From NCBI GenBank assembly GCA_964475165.1, contig CAYYVN010000012.1, positions 1 through 45,747 on the forward strand: a DNA stretch of 45,747 nucleotides, given 5' to 3'. The DNA comes from CAYUHK01 sp964475165 (GTDB lineage: Bacteria; Verrucomicrobiota; Kiritimatiellia; JAAZAB01). The position numbers and the translations under genes were made by a program. Below, one piece after another: positions 8,547 through 16,319 of this stretch (positions are counted from its first letter, which is position 1; each line of letters begins with the position of its first letter). Below the pieces are notes generated by a model that was given only the letters and a program-made list of their open reading frames with translations, did not search any database and was not told where the DNA came from.

Positions 8547-8803
8547 ACAAAGCTCCAGATGGGCAATTCAAAGGGCTGAATACTAGGTGCCCGATAATAT
8601 CCGATCCGGCCGGCTAAGTCACCTTTATTCACCAGCCGGCATAGCCGGCCTTGCTGCGGAGGAAAGAGGATCATTCTCGGGCGGCAAGCCGGAGGCGCAG
8701 CGCCTTATTTCCCTGGTCGGGCGGCTTAAGCGAACGAGCAATTCTTTCCGGGGCTGGGCCGTGGGTCATGACCACGCGGTTGCAGGCCAGGTTGACAGCT
8801 AAG
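8547..8803. other. Non-coding spacer with GC-rich inverted repeats, leader of the chemosensory operon
   Basis: 257 bases without a convincing gene. They lie upstream of the first receptor gene and downstream of the beta-helix gene, both on the minus strand. On the minus strand the spacer holds several short inverted repeats, e.g. GGCGC-TGCGCC near 8700 and CCGGCT/AGCCGG arms around 8610-8645. I could not match it to a riboswitch family I know; the conserved cores of GEMM (c-di-GMP) and cobalamin switches are absent. A promoter for the operon is expected here but no clear -35/-10 pair stands out. Confidence 0.4.
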
Positions 8804-9946
8804 CTAATAGAAGCTGATCAGAGTGCCGGCCGGCGGCGCCCACTGATAGGCGCCCATATCAATCTGGCCACCGCTGATGCGCTTCCAGCCGGCCAGATCC
8901 ACTGTATCGCTGACACCATTGGTGGTGCCAGCCCCGCGCGCCGGGGAATTATCGCTCAAGCGATAATCGCCATTCTGCCAATCCACGAACAGCGGATCCT
9001 CGTCGATATTGCCTGTGCCAGCCGGTAAGGGATCAGAACAGGTATAGACGGCAGCATCTTCACTCATATTGTTGCCATACTTATCGGTATTGAAATAAAC
9101 GATACAGTTAGTGAGATAGCTATTCCGCGTGCCGCCGCCCAGATTGGCAGCATAGTTGCTCACCACAGTGCAGTTGATGAGATAAGGTTCATTCACTCCG
9201 CCACCATTACCATTATTACCACTCCCGCATGAATTGTTAGCGATCAAACAGTTGCGCATAATGACTTTACCATACACTCCGCCACCACTATATGGGTATA
9301 CCCGATTATTCATGATCTGGCAGCGAATGACCTGGCCCTGACCGGCTGCTCCACTATAATTTATGCCGCCGCCCAGATATCCGCAGACATTGTTGCTGAT
9401 GATGCTGTCTTGCACGGTGCCGGCAAGCATATAAATGCCGGCACCGTTCTTATCATTCCCGCCAATGCGATTGGAAACGATGGCACAGTTCTGCACTGTG
9501 CCATTAGAGAGATAGACGCCACGTTGAGGGCCATTGGTGATAGTGAAGCCATCCAGCACGGCGTTGCTATGATTGATGAAGAAGATATCATTAGTCAAGC
9601 CGCCGCCATGGGCAAGGGTCGCTTCGCGGCCATTCTGGCTTTTGACTGTCAGGGCATTGGTGATCCTGATACCAGCGCTCTCCGGCGCGTAATAGGTGCC
9701 GGGTGAGACAAGCACAGTATCATAGGAGCTGAGATTGGCGCAGGCGTAATCCACTGCCGTATGAATATTAGTGGCAGCCGTCTCCCAGGTATCATAGGGC
9801 GAGCTATGCGTGCCATCGAGTGAGACATAGACTGTGCCGGTGGCCCAGGCACTCAGGGTCGAAATGCATAGCAGGCCAACCAGCCAGGCTGGCTTCAGGC
9901 AGGGACGTATCCGAGAGAGAACAGTCTTCGACATCATAAAACCCAT
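8804..9946 (-). CDS. Secreted right-handed beta-helix protein with choice-of-anchor-Q-like C-terminus
   Basis: Exported protein of 380 residues. A Sec signal peptide (hydrophobic PAWLVGLLCISTLSAWA, cleavage about residue 35-37) precedes VYVSLDGTHSSPYDTWETAA, a common opening of such proteins (periodic Trp-Ala-Thr region, then IHTAVDYA). The body is a series of PbH1-like coils with repeated N/G ladders (VQNCAIVSN, VQDSIISNN, MRNCLIANN, LINCTVVSN, LTNCIVYFN). The end, NGDYRLSDNSPARGAG...DMGAYQW, matches the choice-of-anchor-Q pattern. No PEP-CTERM, LPXTG or type IX sorting tail follows; the chain ends a few residues after GAYQW. A carbohydrate- or surface-related role is only a guess. An ATG-ATG pair at 9937/9934 is an alternative start. 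A close relative lies at the right end of the window. Confidence 0.85.
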   Translation of the reverse strand: MGFMMSKTVLSRIRPCLKPAWLVGLLCISTLSAWATGTVYVSLDGTHSSPYDTWETAATNIHTAVDYACANLSSYDTVLVSPGTYYAPESAGIRITNALTVKSQNGREATLAHGGGLTNDIFFINHSNAVLDGFTITNGPQRGVYLSNGTVQNCAIVSNRIGGNDKNGAGIYMLAGTVQDSIISNNVCGYLGGGINYSGAAGQGQVIRCQIMNNRVYPYSGGGVYGKVIMRNCLIANNSCGSGNNGNGGGVNEPYLINCTVVSNYAANLGGGTRNSYLTNCIVYFNTDKYGNNMSEDAAVYTCSDPLPAGTGNIDEDPLFVDWQNGDYRLSDNSPARGAGTTNGVSDTVDLAGWKRISGGQIDMGAYQWAPPAGTLISFY

Positions 9947-9978
9947 CTGGCTATTGTTATGATTGAGGGGATGCTCTC

Positions 9979-10012
9979 AAAAACCAGGGGGTGAGTCAAG
10001 CCCCAAGCCTGG
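9979..10012 (-). terminator. Likely rho-independent terminator after tRNA-Ala
   Basis: On the minus strand an imperfect GC-rich hairpin (outer CCAGG/CCTGG plus inner GGG/CCC with a bulge) is followed directly by TTTTT. It lies about 45 nt after the tRNA 3' end and ahead of the beta-helix gene, so it would separate the two transcripts. Confidence 0.5.
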
Positions 10013-10055
10013 CTTTGGACTGAAAGGCTTAATAGAGGGGGGCCTGGGAGGGAAG

Positions 10056-10129
10056 TGGAGGATAAGGGAGTTGAACCCTCGACCTCGTGAATGCCATTCA
10101 CGCGCTCTAGCCAACTGAGCTAATCCCCC
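10056..10129 (-). tRNA. tRNA-Ala (GGC anticodon)
   Basis: A complete cloverleaf on the minus strand. The acceptor stem GGGGGAT pairs with ATCCTCC and includes the G3-U70 wobble pair that is the identity element for alanyl-tRNA synthetase. The D arm begins TAGCTCAGTTGGCTAGAGC, the anticodon stem CGTGA/TCACG encloses loop ATGGCAT with anticodon GGC, and the T arm carries GGTTCAACTCC. The discriminator is A and the genome does not encode CCA, so a CCA-adding enzyme is required. Confidence 0.97.
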
Positions 10130-10140
10130 AGAAAGGAAAA

Positions 10141-10169
10141 TTGATAACATAACACCTGTCAGCCGTCAA
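10141..10169 (-). promoter_or_regulatory. Sigma-70-type promoter of tRNA-Ala
   Basis: On the minus strand TTGACG (-35) and TATCAA (-10) are separated by 17 nt. The expected start site is only a few bases before the mature tRNA 5' end, as is usual for tRNA genes. Spacing and position fit well, although there is no experimental support. Confidence 0.6.
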
Positions 10170-10269
10170 CCAGATATCAAGGCGAGAGGGCCAGGTTTAA
10201 TTCGCGCGCGGCTGGTTCGGCCAGGAGGCAAGGCGCCGCTGAGGCGAGGCAGGCCCCACCACTCTAGGC

Positions 10270-10299
10270 TTGTTTTCCCCGCTTGTTTCTTGATAATAA
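10270..10299 (+). promoter_or_regulatory. Candidate promoter of the FAH-family gene
   Basis: TTGTTT and TAATAA are separated by 18 nt, about 60 nt before the FAH-family start codon. The match to the -35 consensus is weak, so this is a suggestion only. Confidence 0.3.
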
Positions 10300-10359
10300 C
10301 TGGCTGATGGAAAGGCCTGCTGCGCAGCAAAGATTAAACCCGACATCTAAAAAGAAGCT

Positions 10360-11244
10360 ATGAAACTAGTGAGATTTGGACCGAGAAACGCCGAGCAACC
10401 AGGCGTCTGGCTGGAGCCGGGACCCGACTGGTCCCAACCCATGCTTCTCAATGTGCGGGCCATGGCCTTCGATATTGAGGATTATAACGCGCATTTTTTT
10501 GCGCACCACGGTCTGGAACGAGTAGCCAGCCTGCTCCGGGAAAAAAAGCGTCAGCTCATTCCCGCTGCCGGTCAGCGGCTGGGTCCGCCCGTCGCCCGGC
10601 CCGGCAAGATCATCTGCCTGGGCAAAAACTATGGTGCCCATGCCCAGGAATTCGATGCCCGGCTGCCCACCCAGCCCATCCTGTTCAGCAAGGCCCTCAC
10701 GGCCCTCAACGGGCCCTTTGACCCCATCATCCTGCCGGCCGGCGATGCGGAGGTGGATGGCGAGGTGGAGTTAGCGGTGGTGATCGGCCGCTCCATCCAT
10801 CAGGCTAATCAAGCCACAGCCCTGCAGGCCGTAGCCGGCTATACGGTGCTGAATGACCTCACCGATCGCCGCGCGCAACGCGCGGACGGACAATGGTTCC
10901 GAGCCAAAAGCGCCAACACTTTCTGCCCGCTGGGCCCCTACCTGGTGACGCCCGACGAGATTCCCGATCCGCATCAACTGCGCTTGAGATCCGTCCTCAA
11001 TGGTCAACCGCTGCAGGATGGCCATACGGCCGACATGCTTTTCAAGCTGCCCTTCCTCCTGGAATTCATCAGTGCCAGCATCACCCTTGAGCCGGGCGAT
11101 ATCCTGGCCACTGGCACACCGGCCGGAGTCGGCTCGGCCCGGCACCCGCCGATTATCCTGCAGGCGGGCGATACGCTGGAGACGATCGTGGAAGGCATCG
11201 GGCATCAGAAGGCCGCTGTGGTCTCTCCATCGGCAACGGCTTAA
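10360..11244 (+). CDS. Fumarylacetoacetate hydrolase (FAH) family protein
   Basis: Cytosolic metal-dependent enzyme of 294 residues. The FAH core is clear: KIICLGKNYGAHAQE, then PILFSKALTALNGPFDPI, EVDGEVELAVVIGRS with metal-binding acidic residues, DLTDRRAQ, KSANTFCPLGPYLVT and GDILATGTPAGVGSAR. The family cleaves C-C bonds of acylpyruvates, hydrates or decarboxylates related dioxo-acids; the substrate cannot be read from sequence. The N-terminal 70 residues form the small domain usual in such proteins. It stands alone on the plus strand and overlaps the tail of the convergent thiouridylase gene by 4 bases. AAGAAG upstream of the ATG is a weak ribosome-binding site. Confidence 0.9.
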   Translation: MKLVRFGPRNAEQPGVWLEPGPDWSQPMLLNVRAMAFDIEDYNAHFFAHHGLERVASLLREKKRQLIPAAGQRLGPPVARPGKIICLGKNYGAHAQEFDARLPTQPILFSKALTALNGPFDPIILPAGDAEVDGEVELAVVIGRSIHQANQATALQAVAGYTVLNDLTDRRAQRADGQWFRAKSANTFCPLGPYLVTPDEIPDPHQLRLRSVLNGQPLQDGHTADMLFKLPFLLEFISASITLEPGDILATGTPAGVGSARHPPIILQAGDTLETIVEGIGHQKAAVVSPSATA

Positions 11245-12233
11245 ATCCGCCAAGCCTCGACCTGCCCCGCTGGCAGGGGTTGCGCCGACAAGACCAGCGT
11301 GGTTTGATCCAGCCGCGCTTCAATCCGGATCAATTCGCCCGACGGCGGCGCATCGCAGTAACGCGCCAGGATCCCGGCGGCCAGCTGCTGTTCGCTCTCC
11401 GTAGCCGTGCCGGTGAGCAATCCGCTGGGCCCCAGACAGTTGAGGGGTTGCAAGGCTATTTCTCCCGGCCGGAGCAGCTCTGCCAGATGCGCATTCTCGG
11501 CTTGGTCACGGCCCACGATCAGGCGGGCCTGGCCGAGGCGGAAATGGCGACCACTTCTCAGCCGGATGATATCATCCCGGCAGGCCAAACCTTCATGCGC
11601 CATCAGTTCCCGCAAGCGCTTAGCATAGCCAGGTTCAGTCAACAAACATCCTCCCGCCGGTTGAGGGTAATCCTGGAGACCCAACTGCTGCGCCAGCGCT
11701 GTCTGTGCTTTGCGACTGCGACCGGAAAAGGCATAGAGCGCCTGCCGATCCACCCAGCCCAGCCGTTCGGGAGCGGTGATCGGCAGCAGCTGGGCGCTGA
11801 GCGGGCGTAAGATATAATCGCCATAGCCGGATTTGCGCGCCACCAGTTCCAGAGCAGCCCTATTCTGCGATAAAGGCCGCTGATTCAAGACTTCACCGGT
11901 ACAGATAAAATGTAAGCCTTGCTCCTCCATGATCTTGCCGGCGCGCTGCAACATGGCCAGATGGCAATCCACACAGGGATTCAAGCCCGACCCGCGACCA
12001 TGGCGCGGACGTTCAATCAAGCTCACCAGTCTAGGCGTGAAATCTTCCACCCAGAGGGTCTCGACCAAACCGCGCGCCATGGACTCCACCGGCGTCGCCG
12101 GGAAAAATATACTCTTGAATATCAGAGCTTGAACTGCGATCCCCTGGCGCTGCAAGATCCGCACCGCCAATTGGCTATCCAAGCCTCCGGAAAAGAGGCT
12201 CAGGGCACGAATGGGATGGGGCCTAGCGCGCAT
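11241..12233 (-). CDS. PP-loop ATPase, probable tRNA thiouridylase (ThiI/MnmA-like)
   Basis: Cytosolic protein of 330 residues with an ATP-pyrophosphatase P-loop near the N-terminus (ALSLFSGGLDSQLA). NPCVDCHLAMLQRAG and CTGEVLNQRPLSQN are shared with 4-thiouridine/2-thiouridine tRNA synthases, where Cys residues carry the persulfide sulfur. GGCLLTEPGYAKRLREL occurs in the group often annotated as ThiI-related thiouridylases. No THUMP domain precedes the PP-loop, so it is not a classical ThiI; the sulfur donor and target position cannot be assigned. It is the last gene of the ilvC - kinase - gph group, 2 nt after gph, and converges on the FAH gene. Confidence 0.75.
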   Translation of the reverse strand: MRARPHPIRALSLFSGGLDSQLAVRILQRQGIAVQALIFKSIFFPATPVESMARGLVETLWVEDFTPRLVSLIERPRHGRGSGLNPCVDCHLAMLQRAGKIMEEQGLHFICTGEVLNQRPLSQNRAALELVARKSGYGDYILRPLSAQLLPITAPERLGWVDRQALYAFSGRSRKAQTALAQQLGLQDYPQPAGGCLLTEPGYAKRLRELMAHEGLACRDDIIRLRSGRHFRLGQARLIVGRDQAENAHLAELLRPGEIALQPLNCLGPSGLLTGTATESEQQLAAGILARYCDAPPSGELIRIEARLDQTTLVLSAQPLPAGQVEAWRI

Positions 12234-12235
12234 GG

Positions 12236-12889
12236 TCAGGACTGGGGCAGCCGGTTCAGAAAAAAAAGCGTCAAATCGGCAAAGGAAGTGAAAGTGGCCG
12301 CCGGCTTTTCGGCGCCGCTCCGACCGATACCGTAGGATACAAAGGCGCTGCGGATGCCGGCGCGGCGCGCAGCTTCCAAATCGGTGACATGATCGCCTAT
12401 CATCCAGGCTTGATCCGCTGTGACGCCGGCCAGCCGCATGGTATCGCGCAGCGGCTGGGGGTGCGGCTTCAAGATCGCGGCCTTATCGCCGCCCAGCACG
12501 CTGAAAAAGAACTCCCTCAACTGGAAATGCTCCAGCAAGGTCAGCGTGGCCGCAGTCGGTTTATTGGTGACCACAGCCAGGGCATAGCCGGCGCGCTGCA
12601 GTTGGGGTAAGCCTGAGGCCACTCCGGGATAGAGGGTGGTGGCGTCATGCAAATGCTGGTGATAGAAGCGGGCTTGCAAGAGGACGGCCTGCTCCAGATC
12701 CACGGCCTGGCCCTGCAGGGCGCGAGCCACCAGCTGACGGATGCCATCGCCGATATAGCTCGTGATGACCTCTTCGGGCAAGGGCGCCAAGCCGTAATGG
12801 CGGCGCACCCTATTGACAGCCGCGCTCAAATCCCGCCGCGTATCCATCAGCGTGCCATCCAGATCAAAAATCAATAATCCCTTTTGCAT
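12236..12889 (-). CDS. HAD-superfamily phosphoglycolate phosphatase-like hydrolase
   Basis: Soluble HAD phosphatase of 217 residues. Motif I is FDLDGTLMDT (nucleophile Asp and acid Asp near residues 9 and 11), motif II is the Thr of VVTNKPT, motif III the Lys of AAILKPHP, and motif IV is GDHVTDLEAARRAG. The helical cap between motifs I and II is typical of Gph/PgmB-type enzymes, and phosphoglycolate is the usual substrate of the closest named family. It detoxifies 2-phosphoglycolate, but HAD specificity is unreliable by sequence. Co-directional with the nucleoside kinase 62 nt upstream and 2 nt ahead of the thiouridylase. Confidence 0.85.
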   Translation of the reverse strand: MQKGLLIFDLDGTLMDTRRDLSAAVNRVRRHYGLAPLPEEVITSYIGDGIRQLVARALQGQAVDLEQAVLLQARFYHQHLHDATTLYPGVASGLPQLQRAGYALAVVTNKPTAATLTLLEHFQLREFFFSVLGGDKAAILKPHPQPLRDTMRLAGVTADQAWMIGDHVTDLEAARRAGIRSAFVSYGIGRSGAEKPAATFTSFADLTLFFLNRLPQS

Positions 12890-12951
12890 AACAAATCATT
12901 TTTTTGTGAAAGCGCTCAGGTTAAAGGGCGCCAACGCCGGCGCCGCCAGCT

Positions 12952-14616
12952 TCAATACTGGAAAGCGCTGGCGCCGATAAACTCGCGCAAGATCGAATTC
13001 TCGGGTACCGCCGTGGCGGGCACGGCCAGAAAATTAGAGAGGAAGGCCTGCAAGCGGCGCGTTTCGGCATACTCGCGATCGGTCGGCTTGATCTCCAGGA
13101 GCAGCGGTTCAATGATGGGCTTCAGCACGGCCAGCTCATAATCCAGAGCCGAGTTGAAGGTGGCATCAGCCCGTTTCTGGAAGGGAAAGATCCATTTTTT
13201 TTCGCCGGCGCGCACCACAGGCCACATGCGCAGGGTGGCCAAGGCCGAATTGCCGCGATAGGTATAATCGCGCACCAGCCGGCGCATCAGACGATTATCG
13301 GTGGTGGAAATGCGATTCTGAGCATCAATATTCAGTTGGGTCAGAGCACTGATATAGATGCGGAACTTATGCTCTTCCGAAATCTGGGAGGTGAAACGGG
13401 GATTCAAAGCATGAATACCCTCGACGATCAAGACCTGATCCGCACCGATAGCCAGCCGCGTCCCCCGCCATTGGCGACGCTTCTTCTGGAAATTGAAATG
13501 GGGCAATTGGATTTCCCGGCCGGCCAGCAGCCGCAGCAGGTGGCGGTTAAAGAGCGCCACATCCAGAGCCTGCAGATGTTCGTAGTCCGGCTGACCGCCA
13601 GCCGTGCGTGGTGTTTGGGCATCATTCTTATAATAGTTATCCAGCGAGATCATAACCGGCTTCAAACCCAAACCGGCCAAGGCCACGGCCAGACGCTTGG
13701 AGAAGGTGGTCTTGCCGGCCGCCGAGGGACCCGCCAGCAGAATCAAACGCGCCCGTGGCTGGCGCGCCTGAATCCGATCGGCGATCGAGGCAATCTTCTT
13801 TTCATGAAAGGCTTCGGCCACCTTGATAAAATTCTGCAATCCGCCATTGGCGACCAAACCATTGAGGCGCCCAACATTGCTGACGCCCAGGGCGCGCCCC
13901 CACTGTTTATGCTCCTGAAAAACCTGGAATAAATGCGCTTGATCCCGAAAGGGAATCACGCGGCGCGGCTGATCACGATCGGGAAACTGCAACACCAATC
14001 CCGGCGGATAATGGATCAGGCGAAAAGTCCGCAAAGCGCCGGTACTGGCCACCAGCGGGCCATGGGCCACATCCCGATAGCCATCGCATTCATGCAGCAC
14101 GATCAAGGGCGGATTGCGAAAGCGCAATAAGTCGACTTTATCTTGCAGACCAGCGCCGGCTAAAAGCGCCAAGGCTTCGGCAAAGGCCATTTTGCGACGG
14201 CGAATCGGCCAATCCTGGCGCACCAGATTACGCATCCACTCAGCTAAACGGCGCACTTGTTCGCGGGAGATCGGCCGGCGCGCCTTAGATTCCAGGCGGC
14301 AGAAAAAACCGGTACCCAACGAATGTTCGAGGGTCAATTGCCAGCGCGGCAACAATTGAGAGCAGGCCTTGGCCAGCAGGAAGGCCAGCGAATTACGGTA
14401 AATATGAATAGCCGGCGGATCGCGCAGCGTCAGAAAACGCAAGTCGCAGTTGACTTCCAGGGGATAGGATAATGAGGCCACCTCATTATTAACCAAACAC
14501 CCCAGATAGGGCAGGCCATCCGGCGCCTGGCTCCGCGGCAGCAGAGCGCCAGCCGTCGTGCCGGCCGCGCTGTTGATTCTGGCGCCACTTTCCAGTGTAA
14601 CAACTATCATGCTCAT
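12952..14616 (-). CDS. Nucleoside (uridine-like) kinase with N-terminal threonyl-tRNA-synthetase-like editing fold
   Basis: Two-part protein of 554 residues. The C-terminal half is a uridine kinase/phosphoribulokinase-type P-loop kinase: Walker A LLAGPSAAGKTTFSKRL (about 290-305), ISLDNYYKND, LIVEGIHALNP and RISTTDNRLMRRLVRD. The N-terminal half (TGS-like start, then HIYRNSLAFLLAKA and a second-additional-domain-like region) occurs in bacterial proteins annotated as nucleoside kinase, in Bacteroidota and clostridia among others. Substrate is probably a ribonucleoside. The first ATG at 14616 has GGA 4 nt upstream; a TTG at 14619 and an ATG at 14610 are alternatives. It follows ilvC by 27 nt and is probably read from the ilvC promoter. 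Confidence 0.85.
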   Translation of the reverse strand: MSMIVVTLESGARINSAAGTTAGALLPRSQAPDGLPYLGCLVNNEVASLSYPLEVNCDLRFLTLRDPPAIHIYRNSLAFLLAKACSQLLPRWQLTLEHSLGTGFFCRLESKARRPISREQVRRLAEWMRNLVRQDWPIRRRKMAFAEALALLAGAGLQDKVDLLRFRNPPLIVLHECDGYRDVAHGPLVASTGALRTFRLIHYPPGLVLQFPDRDQPRRVIPFRDQAHLFQVFQEHKQWGRALGVSNVGRLNGLVANGGLQNFIKVAEAFHEKKIASIADRIQARQPRARLILLAGPSAAGKTTFSKRLAVALAGLGLKPVMISLDNYYKNDAQTPRTAGGQPDYEHLQALDVALFNRHLLRLLAGREIQLPHFNFQKKRRQWRGTRLAIGADQVLIVEGIHALNPRFTSQISEEHKFRIYISALTQLNIDAQNRISTTDNRLMRRLVRDYTYRGNSALATLRMWPVVRAGEKKWIFPFQKRADATFNSALDYELAVLKPIIEPLLLEIKPTDREYAETRRLQAFLSNFLAVPATAVPENSILREFIGASAFQY

Positions 14617-14643
14617 CAATTCCGGCGCCGCTCAGCGCCAGGC

Positions 14644-15741
14644 TCAGGCGCGCCGCCCAGCAACGCCCTTGGTGGCACCGGTGATGGTGCGTCCTTTCTC
14701 GCGCGGACGCAGATCACGCACCGCGCGCCCGGCACGCCACATCTCCGAATTGCCCATCAGAGCCAATTCCTTGGCCAGTTGCTGCTGATAGTTGGGCTTG
14801 CTGCAGCTGGCAATGACCCGCGCTGTTTCCCGGCCGGATTTTACGGCTTGATACAGCGCCCGGAAGAGCGGCAGGGTGGCGGCCTTGAACTTGGGCTTCC
14901 AATCCAGCGCGCCGCGCTGAGCGGTGGCCGAACAGTTGGAAAACATCCAATCCATGCCATTTTCATCGACCAGCCGGATCAGGCTTTGGGTCAATTCTTC
15001 CACCGTCTCATTGAAGGCCTCGCTGGGCGAATGCCCGCGCTTACGGAGCACTTCATATTGGGCTTCCATGATCCCAGCCAAAGCGCCCATGAGCACGCCG
15101 CGCTCGCCAACCAGGTCGCTATAGACTTCATTGGCGAAGGTGGTCTCGAAAAGATAGCCCGAACCGATACCGATCCCCAGGGCCAGGCAACGCTGCGCGG
15201 CGCGGCCAGTGGCATCTTGAAAAATGGCATAGCCCGAATTGATACCGACACCAGCCAGGAAATTGCGGCGCACGGAAACACCCGAACCCTTGGGCGCCAC
15301 CATGATCACATCCACATTCTTGGGCGGCACCACGCCGGTTTGTTTGCGATAGACGATCGAAAAACCATGCGAGAAATAGAGCGCCGCACCCTGCTGCAGA
15401 TTGGCCTTAACCTGCGGCCAGATCTGGCGTTGGCCGGCATCCGAGACCAGCATCTGCACGATCGTGCCGCGGCTCACGGCTTCCTCGATATCGAAGAGCG
15501 TACGGCCCGGCACCCAGCCATCCCGCCGCGCGCGGTCCCAATCGCGCTTGAAAGCTCGCGCCTGGCCGATGATCACCTTGAACCCATTATCCTTCAAGTT
15601 CAAGGCCTGCACCGGACCTTGGGCCCCATAGCCAATGGTGGCGATGACTTCCTTGCCGAGGATTTTACGAGCCTTACTCATCGGGAATTCCTGACGAGTA
15701 ATCACCTGTTCCTTGTGTCCGCCGAAGTTGATAAGCGCCAT
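14644..15741 (-). CDS. ilvC: Ketol-acid reductoisomerase
   Basis: Catalyses NADPH- and Mg-dependent isomerisation and reduction of acetolactate (or acetohydroxybutyrate) in valine, leucine and isoleucine synthesis. At 365 residues, with the opening MALINFGGHKEQVITRQEFP and KEVIATIGYGAQGPVQALNL, it belongs to the Bacteroidota-like IlvC subgroup rather than the short class I common in Proteobacteria and Firmicutes. Visible active-site features are APKGSGVSVR, EVYSDLVGERGVLMGA (metal-binding Asp/Glu), EAQYEVLRKRGHSPSEAFNETVEEL and NCSATAQRGALDW. AAGGAG lies 7 nt before the ATG. It heads a unit with the nucleoside kinase, gph and the thiouridylase; ilvE is far away at 37.5 kb. Confidence 0.95.
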   Translation of the reverse strand: MALINFGGHKEQVITRQEFPMSKARKILGKEVIATIGYGAQGPVQALNLKDNGFKVIIGQARAFKRDWDRARRDGWVPGRTLFDIEEAVSRGTIVQMLVSDAGQRQIWPQVKANLQQGAALYFSHGFSIVYRKQTGVVPPKNVDVIMVAPKGSGVSVRRNFLAGVGINSGYAIFQDATGRAAQRCLALGIGIGSGYLFETTFANEVYSDLVGERGVLMGALAGIMEAQYEVLRKRGHSPSEAFNETVEELTQSLIRLVDENGMDWMFSNCSATAQRGALDWKPKFKAATLPLFRALYQAVKSGRETARVIASCSKPNYQQQLAKELALMGNSEMWRAGRAVRDLRPREKGRTITGATKGVAGRRA

Positions 15742-15792
15742 AATGATCTCCTTGCTAAGCGTCTTGTTGATGCAATGTATGCTCTGAGGGTT

Positions 15793-15820
15793 ATGATAGG
15801 TTTAGCGGCGGCCAGGTCAA
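15793..15820 (-). promoter_or_regulatory. Sigma-70-type promoter of ilvC
   Basis: On the minus strand TTGACC (-35) and TATCAT (-10), each one mismatch from consensus, lie 16 nt apart and would give a leader of about 45 nt. The leader is too short for a T-box or a leader-peptide attenuator, so branched-chain control by attenuation is unlikely here. Confidence 0.55.
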
Positions 15821-15925
15821 TCCTAAAACCAATCTAAAAGCAAGGCCCAGCTGCCGGCCTTGACTCGCCCACCCCGGCCGGATATTGTGGGCCTGGTTAA
15901 AAGTAATGGCCCAGGAGTATGAGCA

Positions 15926-16297
15926 ATGCAACAAGCCCCCCTGGTTATCGTGAGCACCACCTTGCCTTCCCTCTCCCAGGCGCGCCACATGGCCAAGGCC
16001 ATCCTTAAAGCCCGCTGGGCGGCCTGCGTTCAATATAGCCCCATCCGCAGTCAATACTGGTGGCAGGGAAAAATCACCTCAGCATCCGAATATCTGGTGC
16101 AGGCCAAAACGCGAGCAGCCTTGGCCCAAAGCCTGCTGCGCTTCATCAAGCGCCAGCATCCCTATAGCGTGCCCGAAATCATCGTCACGCCGATCCTGGC
16201 CTTGGATCCGTCCTATCGGCGCTGGCTCGAGCAAGAAACGCAAGCTGCCCAGCGCCGCCGCCCGGCCGGGCCAAGCGGGCGGCGCACGAGCGCCTAG
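15926..16297 (+). CDS. cutA: CutA-family divalent-cation tolerance protein
   Basis: Small trimeric protein of 123 residues. The CutA fold shows in VIVSTTLPSLSQARHMAKAIL, KARWAACVQYSPIRSQYWWQGKI, SEYLVQAKT and HPYSVPEIIVTPI, whose aromatic and Pro residues are conserved in the family. CutA is associated with copper and other divalent-metal tolerance, but its molecular role is unresolved. The basic C-terminal tail (QRRRPAGPSGRRTSA) is longer than usual and probably disordered. AGGAG lies 8 nt before the ATG. Transcribed divergently from ilvC and convergent with the following hydrolase gene. Confidence 0.9.
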   Translation: MQQAPLVIVSTTLPSLSQARHMAKAILKARWAACVQYSPIRSQYWWQGKITSASEYLVQAKTRAALAQSLLRFIKRQHPYSVPEIIVTPILALDPSYRRWLEQETQAAQRRRPAGPSGRRTSA

Positions 16298-16319
16298 TGT
16301 CGGCGCGCCCGCCCATGGC

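Noticed and set aside
8547..8803. c-di-GMP (GEMM) riboswitch before the chemosensory operon
   Set aside because: A GCC-TCCGGC-like stretch exists, but the GGCAAA and GACGCAAAGC cores and their spacing do not match.
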